A stretch of 64,000 bases of DNA from NCBI GenBank assembly GCA_016794525.1, contig JAEUJY010000113.1:143566-207565 (forward strand). Direction: 5' to 3'. The position numbers were made by a program, and so were the translations under genes. The notes under the pieces are model-generated. The model saw nothing but the letters and a program-made list of their open reading frames with translations, did no database searches and was not told the DNA's origin. Numbering within the stretch: the first letter of the stretch is position 1; every line of letters starts with the position of its first letter. This DNA is from Myxococcales bacterium. GTDB lineage: Bacteria > Myxococcota_A > Polyangia > Haliangiales > Haliangiaceae. Of the stretch, positions 25,815-37,093 are shown piece after piece.

Positions 25815-27062
25815 ATGGCCGTGAATCTCACTGGTTGGCGAATCTCACGCCTGGCGTTGCTGGGCATGGTCGTGGCGCTCGCGGTCACCGCGGGCTGCGA
25901 GCGGAAGCGGAACCAGACCGGCGGAGGCGGCGGCTCCTCGGGGTCCGCTGGCTCGGCTGGCTCCGGCGGCGCTGGCGGCAGCGTCCCGGACAACAGCCCG
26001 ATCAAGATCGGTCACTTCGCGTCGATGACGGGCTCGGAGGCGACGTTCGGTCAATCGACCGACCAGGGCATCCGGCTGGCGATCGAGGAGCGCAACGCCG
26101 CGATCGACGCCGGCACCCTCAAGGCGCGCAAGATCGAGCTGACCACCGAGGACGACGCCGGCAAGCCGCAGGAGGCGGGGACCGCCGTCACCAAGCTGAT
26201 CACGCGCACCAAGGTCGTCGCGATCCTCGGCGAGGTGGCGTCGGGGCTGTCGATGGCTGGCGGCCAGGTGGCCCAGCAGTACGGCGTGCCGATGATCTCG
26301 CCGTCGTCGACCAACCCCGCGGTCACGCAGATCGGCGACATGATCTTCCGGGTGTGCTTCCTCGACGAGTTCCAGGGGCAGGTCGTGGCCAAGTTCGCGG
26401 TCGAGGAGCTCAAGGCCAAGCGCGTCGCGATCCTGTTCGATCAGGGCCAGCCCTATTCGAAGGGGCTCGCCGACTTCTTCGAGACGGCGCTCAAGGCGGC
26501 CGGCGGCGAGGTCGCCACCCGCCAGGCCTACGACACCAACAACCCCGACGTCGGCGCGCAGCTGGCCTCGGTCAACCAGGCCAAGCCGGACGCGGTGTTC
26601 CTGCCCGGGTACTACACCCAGGCGGCCAACATCATCGCCCAGGCGCGCAAGCAGGGGATCACCGTGCCGTTCCTCGGCGGTGACGGCTGGGACTCGGACA
26701 AGTTCGAGGAGATCGGCGGCGACGCCGTCCAGGGCAGCTACTTCTCCAACCACTACTCGCCCGAGGAGCAGACGCCCGCCGTCGTCAACTTCGTCCAGAA
26801 GTACAAGGCCAAGCACGGCGTGGCGCCCGACGCGCTCGCGGCGCTCGGCTACGACGCCGCCAACCTGCTCTTCGCCGCCATCGACAAGTCCCCGTCGCTG
26901 TCCGGCAAGGACCTCGCCGCGACCATCGCGGCGACGAAGGGCTTCGCCGGCGTGACCGGCGAGATCACGATCAACGCCGACCGCGACGCGTCGAAGTCCG
27001 CGGTGATCGTCAAGGTCGACCACGGCAAGCGTCCGGCGATCAAGCGTTACCCCGCCGAGTAG
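25815..27062 (+). CDS. branched-chain amino acid ABC transporter substrate-binding lipoprotein
   Basis: 415 aa. Lipoprotein signal with Cys28 (VTAGC), a Gly/Ser linker to about residue 55, then a type-I periplasmic-binding (LivJ/LivK-like) domain: IKIGHFASMTGSEATFGQS, TEDDAGKPQEAGTAVTKLI, VPMISPSSTNPAVTQ, AGVTGEITI. The protein captures leucine/isoleucine/valine or related small amino acids for LivHMGF, encoded 1.6 kb downstream on the same strand. An inverted HNH gene separates the two parts. GAGGAG lies only one base before the ATG; a TACTCG hexamer 6 nt upstream suggests a leaderless start. Confidence 0.93.
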   Translation: MAVNLTGWRISRLALLGMVVALAVTAGCERKRNQTGGGGGSSGSAGSAGSGGAGGSVPDNSPIKIGHFASMTGSEATFGQSTDQGIRLAIEERNAAIDAGTLKARKIELTTEDDAGKPQEAGTAVTKLITRTKVVAILGEVASGLSMAGGQVAQQYGVPMISPSSTNPAVTQIGDMIFRVCFLDEFQGQVVAKFAVEELKAKRVAILFDQGQPYSKGLADFFETALKAAGGEVATRQAYDTNNPDVGAQLASVNQAKPDAVFLPGYYTQAANIIAQARKQGITVPFLGGDGWDSDKFEEIGGDAVQGSYFSNHYSPEEQTPAVVNFVQKYKAKHGVAPDALAALGYDAANLLFAAIDKSPSLSGKDLAATIAATKGFAGVTGEITINADRDASKSAVIVKVDHGKRPAIKRYPAE

Positions 27063-27064
27063 CT

Positions 27065-27089
27065 GGCGCCGCCGGTTCACGACGGCGCC
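27065..27089. terminator. hairpin between convergent substrate-binding and HNH genes
   Basis: GGCGCCG (27065-27071) and CGGCGCC (27083-27089) form a 7-bp stem with an 11-nt loop. It lies just after the lipoprotein stop (27060-27062) and spans the HNH stop (27077-27079). There is no U-tract, so intrinsic termination is uncertain. Confidence 0.45.
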
Positions 27090-28357
27090 CGACACGCTCG
27101 CAGCGCCGCGACCATCAACGTCTCGAGGGTCGCGTCGCGGCCCACGTGGGCCCGGCCGCGGGTGACCGCAGCCGTCGCGATCGCGGCGGGGAAGCCGAGC
27201 TCGATCAACGTGGCGCGCACGGTCGCGTCGTCCGATCGCGCCGGCCGGGGAGCGTCGAGGTCGCGGCGGTGCCCGTAGGGCGTGCCGTCGGGGTGGGTGA
27301 CGTCGAACCCGCGGATCGCGTCCCCGGACATCCACAGCGTGCCGCGATGCACCGCGTGGTGGTGGATCGAGCACATCGTCGCCAGCAACGGCGCGCCGTG
27401 ACCGCCGCCCGCGGCGCGGGGCACGACGTGGTGCACGTCGACGTGGCGCGAGTTGCGGCACCCGGGGACCACGCAGCGCCCATGATCGCGTCGCAACACG
27501 GCGCGGCGCGTCGCCGGAGGGATCGAGCGCGTCACCGGCGCGGGTGACGCGCCATCCACGCGGCCCACGTGGGTCGCGTCGCAGCTCGCCTGCTCGAGCT
27601 CGGTCGCGCTGATCTCGATGGTCCGCCCGGCCGCGTCCATGAACGCCCGCTGACAATCCGGGCAGCGGGTGATCGCGATCTGATGCGGCGGCTGGTTGTG
27701 GACGACCTCCCCGTCGTCCTGGCCCACGTGGGCCGTCCCTGCCAGGTAGGCCCGACACAACGCGGCCTGGACCTCGTCGTCGGTCAGGGCGTGGCCGCAG
27801 CGCTCCTCCAGGTCGCGCCGGGCCGCCGCGAGCAGCCCGCTGGTCGCCGGCGAGAGCTCCATCCGCACGACCACGGTGCGCGCGTCCGGCGCCGGTGGCG
27901 TGTCGGGCCCGTCGCCCGGCCGCCGTCCCCGCACCGCGTCCTCGATCTCGCGCACGGTCCGGTTGGCCGCCGCGTCGAGCCACGCCTGCTCGGTCTCCGG
28001 CGTGGCGACCCGCGTCAGCTCGCGCACCGCGCTCCACGGGAGCATCCCGAGTTGCAGCGCCGCGCGCGTCGCCGGCAGCCGCGGCAAGGCCTCGGCCACC
28101 CGCACCCGGTCGCGCGCCGTGTGCGGCGCGTAGCCGAGCGCGCGCTCGAGGTACTCGGCGAAGGTGGCGAAGCCCTGGTGCCGGTGCACCTCGGCCGCCA
28201 GCGCCCGCGTCAGCCAGTCGGCCTCCTCGACGTCGAGCGCGGCGCGCCGCGCGGCCAGCCGCCGTAGCGCCCGATCCGCCACCTGCCACTCCGCCTCGGC
28301 GACCGGCGCCACCGCCTCGTCGCCACCTTCCACCGCACCCGGTGCTCCGTCCAGCAT
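27077..28357 (-). CDS. DUF222 (13E12-type) HNH endonuclease
   Basis: 426 aa from the ATG at 28357, with GAGGAG 8 nt upstream. The N-terminal DUF222 region (residues ~30-270) is the helical domain of the 13E12 repeat family (VEEADWLTRALAAEVHR, LGYAPHTARDRVRVAEALP). The HNH motif is RRDHGRCVVPGC...HVDVHHVVPRAAGG...CSIHHHAVH. The C-terminal ~45 residues (TLIELGFPAAIATAAV...TLETLMVAALRAC) resemble a RuvA domain-III-like helix bundle. Members are repetitive, presumed mobile-type nucleases of unknown target. It sits inverted inside the liv transporter cluster and contains three copies of the GGCCCACGTGGG motif of the 18.7-19.1 kb array. Confidence 0.88.
   Translation of the reverse strand: MLDGAPGAVEGGDEAVAPVAEAEWQVADRALRRLAARRAALDVEEADWLTRALAAEVHRHQGFATFAEYLERALGYAPHTARDRVRVAEALPRLPATRAALQLGMLPWSAVRELTRVATPETEQAWLDAAANRTVREIEDAVRGRRPGDGPDTPPAPDARTVVVRMELSPATSGLLAAARRDLEERCGHALTDDEVQAALCRAYLAGTAHVGQDDGEVVHNQPPHQIAITRCPDCQRAFMDAAGRTIEISATELEQASCDATHVGRVDGASPAPVTRSIPPATRRAVLRRDHGRCVVPGCRNSRHVDVHHVVPRAAGGGHGAPLLATMCSIHHHAVHRGTLWMSGDAIRGFDVTHPDGTPYGHRRDLDAPRPARSDDATVRATLIELGFPAAIATAAVTRGRAHVGRDATLETLMVAALRACRAPS
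27139..27152. repeat. array-type palindrome in HNH gene, copy 1
   Basis: GGCCCACGTGGGCC. On the minus strand it encodes Ala-His-Val-Gly in RGRAHVGRDAT near the C-terminus. Confidence 0.6.
27561..27578. repeat. array-type palindrome in HNH gene, copy 2
   Basis: CGGCCCACGTGGGTCGCG, an 18-nt exact match to units of the array at 18.7-19.1 kb. On the minus strand it encodes Thr-His-Val-Gly-Arg. Confidence 0.7.
27721..27734. repeat. array-type palindrome in HNH gene, copy 3
   Basis: GGCCCACGTGGGCC. On the minus strand it encodes Ala-His-Val-Gly in GTAHVGQDD. Confidence 0.6.
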
Positions 28358-28460
28358 CGTCGATCTCCTCGCGCGTCGCGCGGCCGCACGTCGGCCGCCC
28401 AGCGCCGCGGACACAGCAAGCCGCGCGCCACCCGCAACTCCGCGCGATCAGGTGCCCGCG

Positions 28461-28533
28461 CTGTCCGGCTTCGTCCGGATCCCGGACGAATCCGGCCATT
28501 CCGGCCGGACACCGGACAGCCGCCGCTGTCCGG
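28461..28533. repeat. nested GTCCGG inverted repeats
   Basis: Outer arms CTGTCCGG (28461-28468) and CCGGACAG (28512-28519) enclose an inner perfect inverted repeat TCGTCCGG-atc-CCGGACGA (28471-28489) and a further TCCGGCCattCCGGCCGGA. CTGTCCGG recurs at 28526. The segment could form a large cruciform or RNA hairpin, and resembles REP-type elements. Confidence 0.7.
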
Positions 28534-28599
28534 ACCCGTCCAGCCGCCGCCCGGGGCCGCCCGCCCGGCCCGCGCCCCGCGCGATCCCGGCCCAGCCGC

Positions 28600-28629
28600 T
28601 AGACGGCCGGAATCCGGTGACGATATAGA
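28600..28629 (+). promoter_or_regulatory. sigma70-like promoter of livHMGF
   Basis: TAGACG (28600-28605), 18-nt spacer, TATAGA (28624-28629). A start near 28636 gives a leader of about 29 nt. This would allow the permease/ATPase genes to be expressed despite the interrupting HNH gene. Confidence 0.45.
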
Positions 28630-28664
28630 GACGCCACCCCGGCGCAGCCCGCCGCCCCGCCCGC

Positions 28665-29585
28665 ATGACCAAGTTCGTCCAGCTCCTCCTGCAGACGCTC
28701 ACGCTGGGCAGCCTGTACGCGCTGATCGCGCTCGGCTACACGCTGGTCTACGGCATCCTGCGGTTCATCAACTTCGCGCACTCGGACGTCGTCACGTTCG
28801 GCGCGTGGGTCGCGTTCGCGATCGCCGGCGCCCTGGGCTGGGCCGGCACCGGCTCGCCGGTGTTCGCGATGCCGGTCGTGATGATCCTGGCGATGGCGGC
28901 CTCCGCCGCGCTCGGCTTCACGATCGAACGCCTCGCCTACCGCCCGCTGCGCAAGGCGCCGCGCCTCAACGTCCTCATCACCGCCATCGGCGTCTCGCTC
29001 TTGCTCCAGAACGCCGGCCAGCTCCACGCGCTGTTCGGCAAGGACCCGGTCAAGATGCCGCGCTTGCTGTCCGAGGCGCCGCTGTTCAAGGTGGCGAGCG
29101 TCCAGGTGCCGTGGGTCGACGTCGCGCTGGTGGTCCTGACGGTCGCGCTGGTCATCGGGCTGCAGTGGCTGGTGTTCCGCACCAAGCTCGGCCAGGCCAT
29201 GCGCGCCGTCTCGTGGAGCGAGCAGACCGCCGCGCTGATGGGCGTGCCGGTCGACAAGGTCGTGTCGATCACCTTCATGATCGGCTCGGCGCTGGCCGCC
29301 GCCGGCGGCGTGCTGTACGGCCTCAAGTACCGCCAGCTCAACCAGACCGCCGACGCGCTGTGGATGCTGCTCGGGCTCAAGGCGTTCGTCGCCGCCGTCG
29401 TCGGCGGCATCGGCAACGTCCGCGGCGCCGTCCTCGGCGCCGTCCTGATCGCGTTCATCGAGGTGTTCGGCGCCGGCTACGTCTCGTCGAAGCTGCCCGA
29501 CCTGTTCGTCTTCGGCGTGCTGATCGTCATGCTGCTCTTCCGGCCGGCCGGCCTGCTCGGCACCGCCACCGTGGAGAAGGTATGA
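28665..29585 (+). CDS. livH: branched-chain amino acid ABC transporter permease LivH
   Basis: 306 aa, about eight membrane helices. Family motifs: QTLTLGSLYALIALGYTLVYG at the N-terminus, RFINFAHSD, ERLAYRPLRKAPRLNVLITAIGVS, and the ABC-contact region VLYGLKYRQLNQTADALWMLLGLKAFVAAVVGGIGN. It forms the inner-membrane channel with LivM. First gene of livHMGF; its stop overlaps the livM start (ATGA). Confidence 0.96.
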   Translation: MTKFVQLLLQTLTLGSLYALIALGYTLVYGILRFINFAHSDVVTFGAWVAFAIAGALGWAGTGSPVFAMPVVMILAMAASAALGFTIERLAYRPLRKAPRLNVLITAIGVSLLLQNAGQLHALFGKDPVKMPRLLSEAPLFKVASVQVPWVDVALVVLTVALVIGLQWLVFRTKLGQAMRAVSWSEQTAALMGVPVDKVVSITFMIGSALAAAGGVLYGLKYRQLNQTADALWMLLGLKAFVAAVVGGIGNVRGAVLGAVLIAFIEVFGAGYVSSKLPDLFVFGVLIVMLLFRPAGLLGTATVEKV

Positions 29586-30766
29586 GCGCCCGCGCCACGC
29601 CCGGCTTCGCCGGCGCCGCCGTCCGCTCGCTGTACCCGATCGTCATCGGGTTCACGCTCGCGTACCTGATGCAGACCGTCGTCGCCGTCTCGATCGGCGA
29701 CTACTACTCGAAGATCCTGATCGACATCGGCATCGCCATCGTGCTCGGCGTGTCGCTGGGCATCGTCAACGGCTACGCCGGCCAGTTCTCGCTCGGCCAC
29801 GCCGGGTTCATGGCCGTCGGCGGCTACACCGCCGCCGCGATCGTCTACTACGGCTCGATCAAGCTGTTCGGCACCAAGGCCATCTACGGCGGCTCGCTCG
29901 GCCCCGGCGAGCTCTTGCTGTGCGCCGGCTGCGTCGCCGGCGGCGCGCTGGCGGCGGTCGCCGGCTGGCTGGTCGGCCAGCCCAGCCTGCGCCTGCGCGG
30001 CGACTACCTGGCGATCGTCACGCTCGGCTTCGGCGAGATCATCCGCGTGCTGATCAAGCAGACCGACGACGTCGTGCTGTCCGAGAAGAAGGTCGCCGCC
30101 GCGTCGTGGTGGTCGCTGATGGACAACCTCGGCGGCGGCTTCGGCTTCATCGGCGGCCCGCGCTACATCGACGCCAAGAACCCGTTCTGGGTCTGGCTGT
30201 TCGTCGTCGTCGTCTGCCTCGTCGCCTACCGGCTCAAGTACTCGAACCGCGGCCGCCAGCTCTTGGCCGTGCGCGAGAACGAGATCGCCGCCGAGGCGAT
30301 GGGCATCAAGACCACCAAGGCCAAGGTCTCGGCGTTCATGACCTCGGCGTTCTTCGCCGGCATCGGCGGCGGCCTCTACGCCCACGAGCTCGGCAACAGC
30401 ATGCGCCCCGCCGACCTCGGCTTCCAGAAGTCGATCGACATCGTCATCATCGTCGTGCTCGGCGGCATGGGCTCGATCTCCGGCGCGGTCATCGCCGCCA
30501 TCGCCGTCACGCTCCTGCCCGAGCTGTTCCGCTCGTTCGCCGAGTACCGGATGATCGCCTACGCGCTGGCGCTGATCATCGTCATGCTGCTGCGCCCGCA
30601 GGGCTTGCTGGGCTTGCAGGAGCTGTGGGAGGTCGAGTGGCGCGCGGTCGGCCGCAGCATCGTCACCGCGCCGGCCCGGCTGGCCCGCTGGATCGCCACC
30701 GCGCCGGCCCGCGCCCGCGCCGCGCTGCGGGCGGCCGCCGATCGTCGCCAGGAGGATCGGCCGTGA
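29582..30766 (+). CDS. livM: branched-chain amino acid ABC transporter permease LivM
   Basis: 394 aa. Conserved LivM segments: [73 protein letters not shown] and [16 protein letters not shown]; about nine to ten hydrophobic helices. The cytosolic C-terminus is extended by about 45 Arg/Ala-rich residues. The ATG overlaps the livH stop and the stop overlaps the livG GTG (GTGA). Confidence 0.96.
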   Translation: MSARATPGFAGAAVRSLYPIVIGFTLAYLMQTVVAVSIGDYYSKILIDIGIAIVLGVSLGIVNGYAGQFSLGHAGFMAVGGYTAAAIVYYGSIKLFGTKAIYGGSLGPGELLLCAGCVAGGALAAVAGWLVGQPSLRLRGDYLAIVTLGFGEIIRVLIKQTDDVVLSEKKVAAASWWSLMDNLGGGFGFIGGPRYIDAKNPFWVWLFVVVVCLVAYRLKYSNRGRQLLAVRENEIAAEAMGIKTTKAKVSAFMTSAFFAGIGGGLYAHELGNSMRPADLGFQKSIDIVIIVVLGGMGSISGAVIAAIAVTLLPELFRSFAEYRMIAYALALIIVMLLRPQGLLGLQELWEVEWRAVGRSIVTAPARLARWIATAPARARAALRAAADRRQEDRP

Positions 30767-31589
30767 CCGCCGCCGCCGCGCCCGCCGCGGCGCCGCGGCC
30801 GGCGCTGGCCGCGGTGCGCCTGTCGAAGTCGTTCGGCGGCCTCAAGGCCGTCACCGATCTGTCGTTCGAGCTGCCGACGGGCGGGCTGCACGGCCTGATC
30901 GGCCCCAACGGCGCCGGCAAGACCACGGTCTTCAACCTGCTGACCGGCGTCTACAAGCCCGACACCGGCGCGGTCCACGTCGGCGGCCAGCCGATGACCG
31001 GCAAGAAGCCGTCGGAGATCGCCCAGGCCGGCCTGGTCCGCACGTTCCAGAACATCCGGCTGTTCGGCGACCTGTCGGTCCTCGACAACGTCCGCATCGC
31101 CGCCGGCGTCCGCGCGCGCTCGGGCCTGTGGCGCAGCCTGCTGCGCACGCCGCTGTACCTGCGCGAGGAGGCCGAGATCCGCGAGCGCGCGCGGCACCTG
31201 CTCGACGTGCTCGGCATCGCCCACCGCGCCGACGAGATCGCCAAGAGCCTGCCGTACGGCGATCAGCGTCGGCTCGAGATCGCCCGCGCGCTGGCGACCC
31301 GGCCCACCGTGCTGCTCCTCGACGAGCCGGTCGCCGGCATGAACACCGGCGAGAAGAAGGCCATGCGCGGCCTGATCCAGTCGCTGCGCGCCCAGTTCGA
31401 CGTGTCGATCCTGCTGATCGAGCACGACATGGGCCTGGTCATGGACATCTGCGAGCACATCACCGTGATCGATCACGGCGTGACGATCGCGCGCGGCGTG
31501 CCCGCCGAGATCCAGTCCGACCCGGCGGTGATCGAGGCGTACCTCGGCGTGCCCGACGAGCCGGCGCCGACCGCGGGAGAGATCGGCTC

Positions 31590-31593
<4 letters not shown>
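30763..31593 (+). CDS. livG: branched-chain amino acid ABC transporter ATPase LivG
   Basis: 276 aa from a GTG that overlaps the livM stop; AGGAGG lies 7 nt upstream. Walker [11 protein letters not shown]-loop TFQNIRLF, the family's signature region [15 protein letters not shown], Walker [12 protein letters not shown] and the H-loop [11 protein letters not shown]. LivG-type long insert between Walker A and the signature. The cytosolic motor works as a heterodimer with LivF. Confidence 0.97.
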
Positions 31594-32306
<713 letters not shown>

Positions 32307-32409
32307 CCGAGCGCCCGCGAGGCGATTCGCTGGGCCCACGCGGTACCTGCTGCGCGCGGCGCGCGGCGCATCCGGGCCAGCGCGCGCCCGTCGTCCCGGC
32401 GCCGCGGTG

Positions 32410-32415
32410 TACGAT
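32410..32415 (+). promoter_or_regulatory. -10 hexamer TACGAT, leaderless start
   Basis: TACGAT ends 6 nt before the ATG at 32422. It excludes the upstream in-frame GTG at 32407, which overlaps the hexamer. Confidence 0.45.
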
Positions 32416-32421
32416 GGGCGG

Positions 32422-34830
<2,409 letters not shown>

Positions 34831-34840
34831 GGCGCGACGA

Positions 34841-35380
34841 TCAGCGCGCGCGGGGATGGCGCGCCAGCGCGGGCGGCAGGCGGTCGCGCAGCGCGCGCTT
34901 GGCGCGGTGGGTGCGCACCTTCACCGCCGCGGTCGACACGCCCAGCGCGTCGGCGGCCTCGCGCTCGCTGCAGCCGTCGTAGTAGCGCAGCGCGAGGATC
35001 TCGCGGTACGGCGGCGCCAGCGTGGCGATCTGGTCGGCGACCGCGCGCGCGGTCTCGGCGTCGCTCACCGCCTCGATCGGCGTCGGGGGCGGCGCGGCCA
35101 GCGGCAGCTCGGCGTCGCGCTCGCAGGCCGCGGCGCGGCGGGTCAGCGAGCGCTCGCGGCGCAGGTGGCTGAGCGCGGCGGTGGTCGCGATGCGGTACAG
35201 CCACGTGCGGTAGCCGGCGTCGCCGCGGAAGCTGGCGCGGTGGCGGAACGCCTGCAGCAGCGCGTCCTGGGTGACGTCCTTCGCGGCGTCGGCGTCGCCG
35301 ACGATGCGGCGGGCGATCGCCAGCACGAAGCGGCGGTCGTCGGCGAGCTGGGTAGCGTCGGGGGCGGTGGGGGCGGTCAT
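34841..35380 (-). CDS. ECF-type sigma-70 family factor
   Basis: 179 aa from the ATG at 35380 (an ATG at 35389 is possible). Region 2: DVTQDALLQAFRHRASF and YRTWLYRIATTAALSHLRRE; region 4: LAPPYREILALRYYDGCSEREAADALGVSTAAVKVRTHRAKRALRD. It directs RNA polymerase to an unknown set of promoters. It lies 75 nt downstream of the RskA-like anti-sigma gene on the same strand, separated by a hairpin, so the anti-sigma factor is bracketed by two sigma genes. Confidence 0.93.
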   Translation of the reverse strand: MTAPTAPDATQLADDRRFVLAIARRIVGDADAAKDVTQDALLQAFRHRASFRGDAGYRTWLYRIATTAALSHLRRERSLTRRAAACERDAELPLAAPPPTPIEAVSDAETARAVADQIATLAPPYREILALRYYDGCSEREAADALGVSTAAVKVRTHRAKRALRDRLPPALARHPRAR

Positions 35381-35418
35381 GCCCCCCATTCGCGGCGACC
35401 CCGCCGATCGGATGACCG

Positions 35419-35438
35419 CCGCGCGAAAAAAAGCGCGG
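35419..35438. terminator. hairpin with A/T7 loop after anti-sigma gene
   Basis: CCGCGC (35419-35424) and GCGCGG (35433-35438) flank GAAAAAAA. On the minus strand the loop is seven T. It sits between the anti-sigma stop (35456) and the second sigma gene (start 35380). A homopolymer A run is rare here. Either an attenuator/terminator or an RNA structure. Confidence 0.4.
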
Positions 35439-35455
35439 GCCGGGTCGAGCCGCGC

Positions 35456-36259
35456 TCAGATCTTGATCTGGCTCTCGAGGACGACCTCGCCCGAGGCCAG
35501 CGCGAGCTGGAACGTCTCGGGCACGCCGTCGTTCAGCGTCAACGTCGGGATCGACACGATGGCCCGACCGCCATCGGCCACCAGCGTGCCGGCCGCGACC
35601 CGCTGGCCGCCGCGCACCAGCCAGACGCGGTAGCCGTCGGCGGGCGCGTCGACCGGGATGTTGGCGGCGACGACGTAGGCCTTCTTCACGCCGCGGTGGT
35701 AGATGGCGTTGGCGGCCAGCTCGTGGGCGGCCGGGCCGCGGCGATCGAGCGGGATCAGCTGGGTGCCCGGCAGCTCGAGCAGCGCGACCGCCTCGCCGGC
35801 GAGGATGTCCTTGGCCCGCAGCGCGTCGAGGTCGCGGCGGCAGCCGGCGAGGTCGGACTGCGCGCCGGCCACCGCGGCCAGCGACGCGTCGCGATCGCGC
35901 AGCTGGCCCACCAGGCGCGCCTCGCGGGTGCGGCGGGTGTCGCGGTCGAGCCACAGGAGCACCGCCGCCGCGACGGCGACCGCGGCCACCGCCCAGCCGA
36001 GCCAGGCGGGCGCGCCGCGCCGGGCGACCGGCCGCGGCGGCAGCGCCGCCTCGATCCGCGACCACACCTCGGGCGCCGGCGCCTCGGGCGGCAGCGCCGC
36101 GGCCAGGAGCGCCGCGCTGGCGAACGCGCGGCGGTGCGCGTCGCGGCAGGCCTGGCTGGGCGCGCCAGCGAGGTAGCGCTCCATCGCGGCGCGCTCGAGA
36201 TCGGTCAGGCCGCCCAGCGCCCAGGCGTCGACCTTGTCGAGGAACTCGGCCTCGGTCAT
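35456..36259 (-). CDS. RskA-like anti-sigma factor
   Basis: 267 aa. N-terminal cytosolic anti-sigma region (FLDKVDAWALGGLTDLERAAMERYLAG, then APEVWSRIEAALP), one membrane helix at ~88-107 (WLGWAVAAVAVAAAVLLWL), a short coiled segment and a periplasmic RskA domain ending DGYRVWLVRGGQ, AIVSIPTLTLNDGVPETFQLAL. RskA-type proteins hold their ECF sigma at the membrane until proteolysis. The ATG overlaps the stop of the upstream sigma gene (ATGA), giving a coupled sigma/anti-sigma pair. The divergent gene encodes a fasciclin lipoprotein, as in the mycobacterial SigK-RskA regulon. Confidence 0.88.
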   Translation of the reverse strand: MTEAEFLDKVDAWALGGLTDLERAAMERYLAGAPSQACRDAHRRAFASAALLAAALPPEAPAPEVWSRIEAALPPRPVARRGAPAWLGWAVAAVAVAAAVLLWLDRDTRRTREARLVGQLRDRDASLAAVAGAQSDLAGCRRDLDALRAKDILAGEAVALLELPGTQLIPLDRRGPAAHELAANAIYHRGVKKAYVVAANIPVDAPADGYRVWLVRGGQRVAAGTLVADGGRAIVSIPTLTLNDGVPETFQLALASGEVVLESQIKI

Positions 36260-36846
36260 CGCCCCGCCTCCGGCGCCAGCTCGTCCAGGAGCGACCCCAG
36301 CCGCCCCATCGCCGCGCGCACGCGGCTCTTGAACGTGCCCAGCGCGGCGCCGAGGTGCGCGGCGGCCTCGCTCTGCGACATGCCCTCGAAGTACATCAGC
36401 TCGATCGCCTGGCGCTGCTCGGCCGGCAGCTCGGCGAGCGCGGCGGCGATCCGGGCCCGGGCCTGGCGCTGCTCGGCGGTCTCGTGCGGCGAGTCGGCGT
36501 CTGGCGCCTCGGGCGTCGGCGCCCCGGCGCCCGCGGTCGGGCGGGTGCCGCGGCGGCGGAGGCGGTCGATCGCGCGGCGGTGCCCGAGCATCGTCACCCA
36601 GGATACGACCGAGCCGCGGCTTGGATCGAAGGTATGTGCACGGTGCCACACCTCGACGAAGGTCTCCTGGACCACGTCGTCGGCGTCGCTGGCGTTGCCG
36701 AGCGCCCGGGCCGCCACCGCGCGCACCCGCGGCCCGAGCCGGTCGTACAGCCGCCGCAGCGCCGTGGTGTCGCCGGCCGCGATCTCGCCGATGATCGCGG
36801 GGTCGACCTCGAACAGTCGGGCGATCAGCGCCAGCAGGAACGACAC
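36256..36846 (-). CDS. ECF sigma factor (SigK-like)
   Basis: 196 aa from the GTG at 36846. Region 2: ALRRLYDRLGPRVRAVAARAL, DADDVVQETFVEVWHRAHTF, GSVVSWVTMLGHRRAIDRLR; region 4: LPAEQRQAIELMYFEGMSQSEAAAHLGAALGTFKSRVRAAMGRL. The linker between them is Pro/Ala-rich. It is coupled to the RskA-like anti-sigma gene. The start is chosen because TACGCA lies 6 nt upstream and homology begins here; open sequence further upstream is low-complexity. Confidence 0.93.
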   Translation of the reverse strand: MSFLLALIARLFEVDPAIIGEIAAGDTTALRRLYDRLGPRVRAVAARALGNASDADDVVQETFVEVWHRAHTFDPSRGSVVSWVTMLGHRRAIDRLRRRGTRPTAGAGAPTPEAPDADSPHETAEQRQARARIAAALAELPAEQRQAIELMYFEGMSQSEAAAHLGAALGTFKSRVRAAMGRLGSLLDELAPEAGR

Positions 36847-36852
36847 GGACTC

Positions 36853-36858
36853 TGCGTA
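36853..36858 (-). promoter_or_regulatory. -10 hexamer TACGCA, possible leaderless GTG start
   Basis: TACGCA ends 6 nt before the GTG at 36846. The final A departs from TANNNT, so this site is weaker than the others. I see no obvious ECF-type promoter in the 247-bp divergent region. Confidence 0.3.
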
Positions 36859-37093
36859 GCCTGACCGCCGCGGTCGCGCAAGCGCCCGATCCCAGCGCGT
36901 GATGATCGAAGACGTCGGCACCAGCGTGGCTTGGACGCGCGCGGCCCGCGATCGGTTGCGACGCGCGCGCGATCGCGGTCGCGCGTAACCCCGACGCCGC
37001 GGACGGACTCCAAGGCGCCGTTCGACCGGGACGTGCATCGGCCGCGGCGCTCCGTGGCCGCCGGCCCGGCCCCACCTTCGCCTAGGAGACGTC

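Larger units (their letters stand above)
28358..28664. other. 307-bp divergent intergenic region, HNH gene to livH
   Basis: Holds the Shine-Dalgarno sequence of the HNH gene at its left end, the nested GTCCGG repeats in the middle and a sigma70-like promoter for livHMGF at the right. No credible small gene seen. Confidence 0.7.
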
